DNA of 8,309 bases from Promicromonosporaceae bacterium (lineage in GTDB: Bacteria > Actinomycetota > Actinomycetes > Actinomycetales > Cellulomonadaceae), in the NCBI GenBank assembly GCA_009782865.1, contig WRIF01000051.1, positions 1 to 8,309 on the forward strand. The letters are read 5' to 3'. The position numbers and the translations under genes were made by a program. Under the pieces are notes generated by a model. It did no database searches and had not been told where the DNA came from. It was given only the letters and a program-made list of their open reading frames with translations. Positions 1 to 4,526 of this stretch are shown one piece after another (positions within the stretch are counted from its first letter, which is position 1; every line of letters begins with the position of its first letter).

Positions 1-1023
1 TCCTTCACCCCACTGCTGGCCCTGGTGTTCGTGATGATCTGCCTGCTGGAGGACTCCGGCTACCTCGCCCGCGCCGCCTTTGTCGCTGACCGGTTCCTGC
101 GGGTCATCGGGCTTGATGGCCGTGCCATGCTGCCCCTGGTGATCGGCTTTGGCTGCAATGTCCCCGCACTGACCGCCACCCGCACCATGCCCGACGCCCG
201 GCGCCGCCTGCTGACCGGCCTGTTGGTGCCGCTGGCATCCTGCCCGGCCCGTCTGGCCGTGTATGTGCTGATCGCCGGGGTGTTCTTCCCGGAACGCGCC
301 GGAACCGTCGTGTTCCTGCTGTACGTGGCCTCGGCGGCCCTGATCATCCTGGGCGGGCTGCTCCTGCGGCACACTGCCTTCCGCGATCTCGCCCAGACGC
401 GCGCCCTGGTGCTTGCCCTGCCGGCCTACCACCTGCCACGGCTGCGCTCGTTGGCGGTGTTGGTGTGGAGCCGCGTGTGGGGCTTCGTCAAGGGCGCCGG
501 CGGCGTCATTGCGGGGGTGCTGCTGGTGGCCTGGCTGCTCTCCAGCCTGCCGGTGACCGGCGGCCACTCGTTTGCTGAGGTGCCCGTCGCGGATTCCGTC
601 CTGGGGCGAGCCGCCGATGCCGTCGCGCCCGTGATGGCCCCGGCCGGCCTGAACGATTGGCGCATCACCTCCTCGCTGGCCACCGGGCTGGTGGCCAAGG
701 AGGTGGTGATTGGCTCGCTGGCGCAAGGATTCCAGCTGGGCGAGGAAGTCGGAGCCGCCGCCGAGGAAGACCCGGCCACCGGGGCGCAGGGTGCGCTGGG
801 TGAGCAAATTCGCTCTGCGCTCGAGGCCTCTTCGGGCGGGCACGCCACCGCCGCCGGGCTGGCATTCCTGGTGTTCGTGATGGTCTACACCCCCTGCCTG
901 GCCACCGTGGCCGAGCAGAAGCGGGTGTTCGGCTGGCGGTGGGCGCTCGGTGCTGCCGTCATCCAGACGTCCGTGGCCTGGGGGCTGGCCGTGCTCGTGT
1001 TCCAGGTGGGGAGCCGGTGGTGA
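1..1023 (+). CDS. feoB: Ferrous iron transport protein B (FeoB), C-terminal membrane part, 5' end outside window
   Basis: The open frame enters from the left edge and gives about 340 residues, roughly half of a typical FeoB. The N-terminal GTPase domain must lie upstream of the window. FeoB imports Fe2+ across the cytoplasmic membrane. Visible hallmarks are the GYLARAAF segment near residue 20, the conserved GFGCNVPA 'gate' motif at about residues 49-56 with its cysteine, the SCPARLAVY motif shortly after, and a final YTPCLATVA motif before the last helix. Several hydrophobic segments of 18-22 residues are present. A soluble Asp/Glu/Ala-rich loop lies around residues 240-270, before the last membrane part. 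The stop TGA overlaps the next gene's GTG by 4 bp, so translation is probably coupled. An internal GTG at 25 is not a real start, because homology clearly extends upstream of it. Identification is secure from family motifs. Confidence 0.95.
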   Translation, partial: SFTPLLALVFVMICLLEDSGYLARAAFVADRFLRVIGLDGRAMLPLVIGFGCNVPALTATRTMPDARRRLLTGLLVPLASCPARLAVYVLIAGVFFPERAGTVVFLLYVASAALIILGGLLLRHTAFRDLAQTRALVLALPAYHLPRLRSLAVLVWSRVWGFVKGAGGVIAGVLLVAWLLSSLPVTGGHSFAEVPVADSVLGRAADAVAPVMAPAGLNDWRITSSLATGLVAKEVVIGSLAQGFQLGEEVGAAAEEDPATGAQGALGEQIRSALEASSGGHATAAGLAFLVFVMVYTPCLATVAEQKRVFGWRWALGAAVIQTSVAWGLAVLVFQVGSRW

Positions 1024-1244
1024 GCGCGCTCCAGGCAGTGTTGGGCGCGGTGCGCGACGGCGTGGCGGTGGATCGCCTCGGGGCACACCTGGGGATGGAC
1101 GACGGCCTGGTGGAGATGGCGCTTGAACACTGGCGGGACCTGGAGGTGATCACCCCGGCCTGCAGCCTGCTCGCCTGCCAGCCGGGCTCGGCGCCCGCCT
1201 GCCGGAGGTGCCCCCTCGCGCAGGGTTCGGCAGCGGGCGCGTAG
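1020..1244 (+). CDS. FeoC-like small winged-helix protein with Cys4 cluster
   Basis: This 74-residue protein starts at GTG 1020, which overlaps the feoB stop in a GTGA arrangement. An upstream extension in the same frame would lie inside feoB and is not needed. Residues 1-45 look like a small helix-turn-helix: LQAVLGAVRDG, VDRLGAHLGM, DDGLVEMALEHWRDLEVI. They are followed by four cysteines at 48, 53, 61 and 64 (C-x4-C-x7-C-x2-C). FeoC proteins are small winged-helix partners of FeoB, and some bind a 4Fe-4S cluster through four cysteines in a similar wing loop. That role fits the position directly after feoB. Function as an iron or redox sensor of the transporter is inferred from family and context. 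No other family fits as well, but sequence identity to known FeoC proteins cannot be checked here. Confidence 0.8.
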   Translation: MSALQAVLGAVRDGVAVDRLGAHLGMDDGLVEMALEHWRDLEVITPACSLLACQPGSAPACRRCPLAQGSAAGA

Positions 1245-1254
1245 AGTGGCTCCC
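1242..1254 (+). promoter_or_regulatory. Leaderless-type -10 promoter for the SDR gene
   Basis: TAGAGT at 1242-1247 fits the actinobacterial -10 consensus TANNNT. It is followed by exactly 7 nt and then the ATG at 1255. This is the spacing seen for leaderless mRNAs, in which transcription starts on the A of the start codon. No Shine-Dalgarno sequence precedes that ATG, which supports the reading. The first three bases of the -10 are the TAG stop of the feoC-like gene. No clear -35 is visible. Confidence 0.5.
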
Positions 1255-2028
1255 ATGACTCGTCGTGCGCTAGTAACCGGAGCCTCCAGCGGAATCGGCG
1301 CGGCCACCGCCCGCCGCCTGGCCGAGGAGGGCTGGCAGGTGATCGCTGCCGCCCGGCGCCTGGATCGACTGGCAGAAGTGGCGGCAGGCCACCGGCTGAT
1401 CGCGGCGCGCGAACTCGATGTCACCGACCAGGCCTCGGTTGACGAGCTCGTTGGTGAGATCGCCCTGGCGGGCAACCTGGATGCGGTGGTGAACATCGCT
1501 GGGGGCGCGCTCGGACTCGACCGCATCGAGGACGCCGACGTCGACGGCTGGGCGCAGATGTATGACGTGAACGTGCTGGGTGCCCTGCGGGTCACCAAGG
1601 CCACCCTGCCGTTGCTGCGCGCCACCGCCGAGCTGACTGGGGGAGCGGACGTGGTGTTCCTCACCTCGACCGCCGCCTTGGCCCCCTACGAGGGGGGCGC
1701 CGGCTATGTGGGCCCCAAGCACGCCGAACGGCAGATGGCCACCACTCTGCGCTGGGAACTGGCCGGTGAGCCGATCCGGGTGATCCAGATCGCGCCGGGG
1801 GCGGTGGACACCGAGGAGTTCTCGCTGAACCGTTTCGGTGGGGACGCCGCGAGGGCGGCCGCCGTTTACGCCGGCTACGAGCCGCTGCACGCCGACGACA
1901 TTGCCGACGCCATCGTCTGGACCCTCACCCGGCCGGGGCATGTGAACATCGACGAGTTGGTGATCCGCCCGCGGGCTCAGGTCTCCAACTGGAAGATCGC
2001 CAAGGGCGGCGGGCCTAGCGCGAAGTGA
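1255..2028 (+). CDS. Short-chain dehydrogenase/reductase (YdfG-like SDR, probably NADP(H)-dependent)
   Basis: This 257-residue classical SDR is a full-length Rossmann-fold oxidoreductase, cytosolic, with no signal peptide. Visible motifs are the cofactor loop TGASSGIG at 8-15, two arginines after the second strand (AAARR, about 31-35) that suggest NADP(H), the DV pair at 55-56, and NIAGG at 80-84 in place of the usual NNAG. The catalytic tetrad is N106, S138, Y151 and K155 (YVGPK). APGAV follows at 180-184. The C-terminal part, with VDTEEFS and a final HVNIDELVIRPR, resembles YdfG/serine 3-dehydrogenase-type enzymes that act on small 3-hydroxy acids. The substrate cannot be told from sequence. 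ATG 1255 is preferred over the in-frame GTG 1246 because the GTG lies inside the likely -10 element and gives a useless three-residue extension. The stretch between feoB and this gene is only the feoC-like gene, but independent transcription is likely. Confidence 0.92.
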   Translation: MTRRALVTGASSGIGAATARRLAEEGWQVIAAARRLDRLAEVAAGHRLIAARELDVTDQASVDELVGEIALAGNLDAVVNIAGGALGLDRIEDADVDGWAQMYDVNVLGALRVTKATLPLLRATAELTGGADVVFLTSTAALAPYEGGAGYVGPKHAERQMATTLRWELAGEPIRVIQIAPGAVDTEEFSLNRFGGDAARAAAVYAGYEPLHADDIADAIVWTLTRPGHVNIDELVIRPRAQVSNWKIAKGGGPSAK

Positions 2029-2049
2029 TGCCGCCCCGACTTTGGGGGC

Positions 2050-2065
2050 TGCCGCACCGGCGGCA
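2050..2065 (+). terminator. Possible weak terminator hairpin after the SDR gene
   Basis: TGCCGC at 2050-2055 and GCGGCA at 2060-2065 form a perfect 6-bp stem with an ACCG loop, 22 nt after the SDR stop. No T-run follows on either strand, so this is at best a U-less or bidirectional terminator between the SDR gene and the converging gene remnant. Confidence 0.3.
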
Positions 2066-2080
2066 CCGAGGCCACTCTTG

Positions 2081-2246
2081 TCACTTGTAGACGGTGAGAA
2101 TGTCGGGAATGGGTTTTGCTTTCTGGGGGAGCCCGTTGATGGTTGCTACCGAGCGTTGATGTGCCGCGTCTGATACTTCGAAGAGGAAAATACCGCCGTT
2201 CCTGGGTGCTGCCGTCCAGACGCGGGTCTGCCGCCATGGCGGTCAT
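2081..2246 (-). pseudogene. Frameshifted gene end of unknown family
   Basis: Reading the minus strand, 53 codons are open from 2242 to 2084 and end in TGA at 2083-2081. They have no usable start codon. The peptide looks like real protein, with GGIFLFEVSDAAHQRSVATI in its middle and the ending PIPDILTVYK. An ATG at 2246-2244 opens a different frame that reads MTAMAADPRLDGSTQE. Dropping one base near 2197-2200 would join the two frames into a plausible protein of about 54 residues ending at the same stop. The simplest reading is a small gene, or the 3' end of a larger one, broken by a single-base frameshift. The strand pattern and the in-frame TGA at 2245-2243 show that the upstream part is gone or scrambled. 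I do not recognise the family. It converges on the SDR gene. Confidence 0.45.
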
Positions 2247-2317
2247 TGTTGGGGAACTACCCCGCCGGGTGTTCGGCGGCAGGCGCCACGCCCGCAGCCC
2301 GGCCTTCTGGGCGTCGT

Positions 2318-2893
2318 GTGGCTGCCATCGACTGTGGCATTAACTCCCTTCGCCTGCTCATCCAGGATCGACCGCATGGCATAGGTCCGAACGGCCCGCC
2401 GGTCGAGGAGTCCGCCACACGTTTGGGCTGCCCGTTGGTTGAGGAGGCCGCGAAGCGGCCGTCTCGAAACCAGGGCCGAGAGACGGACCTCGTGCGGCGG
2501 GCCGACGTGGTGCGCCTGGGTCAGGACGTAGACAAGACCGGCCAGTTCGCGCTGGAGGCGCTGGAACGGGTGTTCGCCCAGTGCCGCCTCTACGCCGAAC
2601 TCCTTACCGAGCATCGCGTTCCGGCCGACAACGTCCGTTTCGTCGCGACCTCGGCCTCGCGCGACGTCTCCAATCGTCGGGCTTTCTTCGTCTGGGTGCG
2701 GCGCATTCTGGGCGTCATACCCGACGTCGTGTCCGGCTCCGAGGAGGCCCGCCTCTCCTTCGTTGGCGCCACCTCGGCCCTGTCCTCCGCCAGCCGGGGC
2801 GGGCCCCCGTCAGCCGAGCCGCATCTGGTGGTGGACCTGGGGGTGCGTCTGAGATCGAGGCCGCGCGGGCCGATGTCACCCGCGCCCTCATCG
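2318..2893 (+). pseudogene. ppx: Degenerate Ppx/GppA exopolyphosphatase gene
   Basis: The frame from GTG 2318 begins VAAIDCGINSLRLLI, the N-terminal phosphate-binding strand of Ppx/GppA phosphatases, which is normally DCGTNS; the Thr is Ile here. About 35 foreign codons follow (about 2369-2476), carrying a REP-like palindrome. The ppx sequence then resumes with VVRLGQDVDKTG, VRFVATSASRDVSNR and VSGSEEARLSF, up to VVDLG at about 2828-2842. There the family's GGGSTEL motif should follow, but it is missing. The reading shifts by one frame and continues as SEIEAARADVTRAL (2848-2889), which matches a Ppx region some 50 residues further on. A deletion with frameshift therefore removed the second phosphate-binding site, and the whole second half of the roughly 300-500-residue enzyme is lost. 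The original enzyme would hydrolyse polyphosphate or pppGpp in the cytoplasm. The remnant cannot be active. Family assignment is confident; the exact deletion borders are approximate. Confidence 0.75.
2436..2472. repeat. REP-like imperfect palindrome inserted in the ppx pseudogene
   Basis: The 37-bp element has outer arms TGGTT (2436-2440) and AACCA (2468-2472), then GAG and CTC. Its core is a perfect 6-bp stem, GGCCGC at 2446-2451 and GCGGCC at 2455-2460, with a GAA loop. From memory, palindromes of the form GGTTGAGGAG...CTCGAAACC are interspersed many times in some actinobacterial genomes, often between genes. Here the element sits inside ppx coding sequence and is part of the insert that interrupts it. 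Confidence 0.65.
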
Positions 2894-3268
2894 GCGACGA
2901 TCAGGTGGGCGTCCTGACGGGGGCAGATCGTCGCAGACTTTGAGGCCGGACGCCTGCCCGTCCTGGTCCTGTCGCTGAAGGGCGCCGGCGACTCCATCAC
3001 CTTGGTTCGCGCCGACCAGTCCCTAGAGGCCGAGGCCTGGTGGACCCACATGGTCGTCCAGCAACACCGCGGGCGCAACCGCCGCACCGGATAGACCCGC
3101 ACCGTGCGCACCGCCGGCTAGTGGGTCCAGGGCATCCGCGCCAGGGCCGGGAGAGACCTGGACGCCGTCGTGGGCGGTGACAACACAACCATCTTCACAG
3201 ATGCCGACGACGCGCCGGGCCTGCGTGCCCTGGACGGCTCGCTCGTGCGTGAGACCCTGGGTCTCTAG
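2894..3268 (+). pseudogene. Remnant of SNF2-family helicase C-terminal lobe
   Basis: From 2927 the plus strand reads IVADFEAGRLPVLVLSLK, then ITLVRAD, ten residues to WW, and on to TRTV. This follows the actinobacterial SNF2/RapA-type C-terminal lobe. In intact proteins the block is roughly VLVLSLKAGGTGL..TRAD, then WWNPAVE, then RIGQTRTV, and here the distances RAD to WW and WW to TRTV are the same. The catalytic parts are ruined: AGGTGL has become GAGDSI, and the motif VI stretch ATDRA.RIGQ has become an Arg-rich string ending in TAG at 3092-3094, where the family Gln (CAG) is expected. A second in-frame TAG is at 3119-3121. Beyond it LDAVVGGDN and LRALDGSLV still resemble the family's tail, up to a TAG at 3266-3268. 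VGVLTG at about 2905-2922 in the next frame may also belong to it. The N-terminal ATPase lobe is absent. This is a dead fragment fused to the ppx relic by deletion. Confidence 0.65.
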
Positions 3269-3646
3269 CTTCCGCGAGGCCCATACCACTAGAGCCAAAA
3301 TCGCCAGGGCCGCCACCGGACTCAGAGCCATCGTGACCAGGCCCGAACGCACCACACCATGATCGGGTCTGGGGCCGCTCAAGTACGAGGCGTTAAGGGC
3401 ACGAACCAGGCTGTACGGCGGCAAGACCACAGCAGGAACAAACCAGCAGGCCACGATGGCGCCGGCCCTGCTAGGGCTGAGACCCCGCAGGATGCCCGCC
3501 AGGCTCGCGACCGCTAGCGGCAGTCCCAGTAGAGGTAGCAGCAGAAGAGATAAGCTGCCTCCTGGGGTCATCAACGTCCAGGCGGCCAGCGCCGGCATCA
3601 GGTGAGCCGCTACCGCCAGAATCCACCAGGGCCATCGCTCACTCAT
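3023..3646 (-). CDS. Four-helix membrane protein with aberrant C-terminal tail
   Basis: The ATG at 3646 overlaps the stop of the upstream gene by 8 bp (ATGAGTGA), so translation is likely coupled. The first 125 residues look like a genuine small membrane protein. It has hydrophobic helices at about 7-26, 31-53, 61-82 and 103-124, a short loop with SYLSGPRPDHG between helices 3 and 4, and the end VVWASRK. I do not recognise the family. From about residue 127 (3268 downwards) to the stop at 3025-3023, the 80 residues are the antisense of the SNF2 remnant. They are Gly/Ala/Pro-rich with no domain features. The likely explanation is that the natural 3' end was lost by rearrangement and the frame now runs through debris. 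Whether the protein is still made and stable is unknown. The start and the membrane part are fairly sure; the tail is probably not functional. Confidence 0.6.
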   Translation of the reverse strand: MSERWPWWILAVAAHLMPALAAWTLMTPGGSLSLLLLPLLGLPLAVASLAGILRGLSPSRAGAIVACWFVPAVVLPPYSLVRALNASYLSGPRPDHGVVRSGLVTMALSPVAALAILALVVWASRKLETQGLTHERAVQGTQARRVVGICEDGCVVTAHDGVQVSPGPGADALDPLAGGAHGAGLSGAAVAPAVLLDDHVGPPGLGL

Positions 3647-3902
3647 CGGCCTGGGCCTTCCGGCGACGGGTCCTATCCACCACGGCGGAAATGATCGAAC
3701 CGACTAGGCCGACAACCGCCGTGGGTGGCCTTAGCAGCAGGAGCGCCGGGCCGACCAGCATCACGACGCCCTCGCCTGTGGTAGTCGACTTCGGTGGCAC
3801 CGACGAAATCACCGGAAATGAGAACAGGAACATCATCACACCGATCACGCATGCCAGTGCCAGCCTCTCGGCTACACTGGTCTTCTCTTCCGGACTACTC
3901 AC
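3639..3902 (-). CDS. Small two-helix membrane protein, unknown function
   Basis: This 87-residue protein is read from GTG 3902. An in-frame TTG at 3923 would add 7 residues (94 aa), but it has no ribosome binding site, whereas GAGG lies 11 nt before the GTG. The sequence starts with a short acidic segment (SSPEEKTS). Two hydrophobic helices follow: LALACVIGVMMFLFSFPVI at about residues 15-35, and a longer one from VVMLVGPALLLL to GLVGSIISAVV at about 48-77. It ends in a basic, charged tail (RTRRRKAQADE) that should lie in the cytoplasm. The next gene starts within its last codons (8-bp overlap), so the two are probably made together and may form a complex. I do not recognise a family. The fold is too generic to separate transporter accessory, holin-like or signalling roles. 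Confidence 0.65.
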   Translation of the reverse strand: MSSPEEKTSVAERLALACVIGVMMFLFSFPVISSVPPKSTTTGEGVVMLVGPALLLLRPPTAVVGLVGSIISAVVDRTRRRKAQADE

Positions 3903-4006
3903 TATGCGTTCAGCCTCAACCAATGCTTGTCGTTTGTTATTGAACTAGAGACCGCCGTGGCGGTCATGGTCGTCACGGCCACGGCCGCCCACCCCACATC
4001 GTCCAC
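3902..4006 (-). CDS. Possible 34-aa leader peptide or small protein
   Basis: An open frame from GTG 4006 encodes 34 residues. It has a mildly hydrophobic run (VGWAAVAVTTMTATAV), and its TAG stop shares its last base with the GTG start of the following membrane gene (TAGTG). That stop/start contact is typical of translational coupling. No good Shine-Dalgarno sequence precedes the GTG, and a perfect 7-bp dyad (3950-3956 and 3959-3965) lies inside the frame. It could be a leader ORF or chance; nothing in the residues identifies it. Confidence 0.25.
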   Translation of the reverse strand: MDDVGWAAVAVTTMTATAVSSSITNDKHWLRLNA

Positions 4007-4023
4007 CGACTGCTCGTCATCCC

Positions 4024-4029
4024 ATCATA
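4024..4029 (-). promoter_or_regulatory. Candidate -10 box upstream of the small membrane genes
   Basis: On the minus strand TATGAT (4029-4024) is one base from the TATAAT consensus. It lies in an unusually AT-rich patch that also contains a perfect inverted repeat, ATAAC-GGTA-GTTAT at 4027-4040. Transcription would begin near 4017, just before the 34-aa frame and the two membrane genes. No good -35 sits 16-18 bp away, so this is tentative. Confidence 0.3.
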
Positions 4030-4056
4030 ACGGTAGTTATCGGGGGAGTTGCCACC

Positions 4057-4353
4057 CTAGGCGGGCCGCAACTCTCCAGACAGGTCAGCGTGTAGTTGCG
4101 CCGAGGCCTCTTCCCAACCGGCGGTGCCAACCCCGGCAGCATGCAGCACGGTTCGCACGTCAGTCAACAGCGTGTCGATTGACACGCCTTCAAAGACGGT
4201 GAACACCACCTGCAGGCGGCTCAACGTTGCCGTCATGTCAATGTCGGCGCGGTTAATGGCAATTAGTTCGTCCGCGAACCGGTCGGTGAGCATGTTGAAG
4301 TCTTCGGCGGTGGCCCCTTCAGGGCCAACAAACATGATCTCTAGGCTAATCAT
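4057..4353 (-). CDS. 98-aa hypothetical protein, likely small alpha/beta fold
   Basis: The start at ATG 4353 is set by a strong Shine-Dalgarno sequence, GGAGGAGAGG, ending 5 nt upstream. The same frame is open further upstream but there shows no protein-like pattern. The 98 residues have no signal peptide or membrane segment and are acidic. The pattern suggests strand (SLEIMFVG), helix (TAEDFNMLTDRFADELIAI), two strands (IDMTATLS, RLQVVFTVF), helix (SIDTLLTDVRTVLHAAG) and a last strand near WEEASAQLHAD. That order recalls a ferredoxin-like fold, but this is inference. No catalytic or metal-binding motif is visible and there are no cysteines. It sits 173 bp after the histidine kinase gene and about 50 bp before the small membrane ORFs, all on the same strand. 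A cytosolic partner of the membrane proteins is one possibility. I do not recognise the family. Confidence 0.75.
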   Translation of the reverse strand: MISLEIMFVGPEGATAEDFNMLTDRFADELIAINRADIDMTATLSRLQVVFTVFEGVSIDTLLTDVRTVLHAAGVGTAGWEEASAQLHADLSGELRPA

Positions 4354-4358
4354 GGTGT

Positions 4359-4368
4359 CCTCTCCTCC
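4359..4368 (-). promoter_or_regulatory. Strong ribosome binding site deciding the 98-aa start
   Basis: GGAGGAGAGG on the minus strand ends 5 nt before ATG 4353. It is the best Shine-Dalgarno match in the window. Most other starts here rely on overlaps or lack one, so this gene begins its own translation rather than depending on the kinase gene. Confidence 0.75.
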
Positions 4369-4423
4369 CAGCAAGTCACGCTCGGGAAGAACCTCATTGT
4401 TGCCGACGCCTGGCGCCGAGGTG

Positions 4424-4439
4424 CATCGCCCAGGCGATG
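4424..4439. promoter_or_regulatory. Perfect 7-bp dyad upstream of the 98-aa gene
   Basis: CATCGCC at 4424-4430 and GGCGATG at 4433-4439 are exact inverted repeats around a CA centre. The site lies 71-86 bp before the 98-aa start, in the 173-bp gap between that gene and the kinase gene. It could be an operator for a dimeric regulator or a small RNA hairpin. No T-run follows, so it is not a standard terminator. Confidence 0.35.
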
Positions 4440-4501
4440 TGCTCTTGGTTCGCATGCTTGCTGTCTCGCTTGAGGGCACCCATTCACGGAGCAATACTGC
4501 C

Positions 4502-4524
4502 AGTGTGCCGGGCGGCTCCACACT
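4502..4524 (-). terminator. Possible U-less terminator after the histidine kinase gene
   Basis: Inverted arms AGTGTG (4502-4507) and CACACT (4519-4524) start 2 nt after the kinase stop. A further GCC/GGC pair lies inside the loop, making a short GC-rich hairpin. There is no T-run downstream on the minus strand, so termination would be weak or factor-dependent. Confidence 0.3.
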
Positions 4525-4526
4525 AG

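Noticed and set aside
1270..1941. Long minus-strand frame opposite the SDR gene
   Set aside because: Typical high-GC antisense shadow. The SDR gene has all family motifs and this frame has none.
2143..2343. Plus-strand 66-aa frame upstream of the ppx relic
   Set aside because: Arg-rich with no protein-like pattern; opposite the better minus-strand gene remnant and overlapping the relic in another frame.
3092..3121. Two TAG codons in the SNF2 frame as possible recoded amber codons
   Set aside because: The helicase motifs around them are also destroyed and the N-terminal lobe is missing, so ordinary decay explains the stops. No suppressor tRNA or recoding element is seen.
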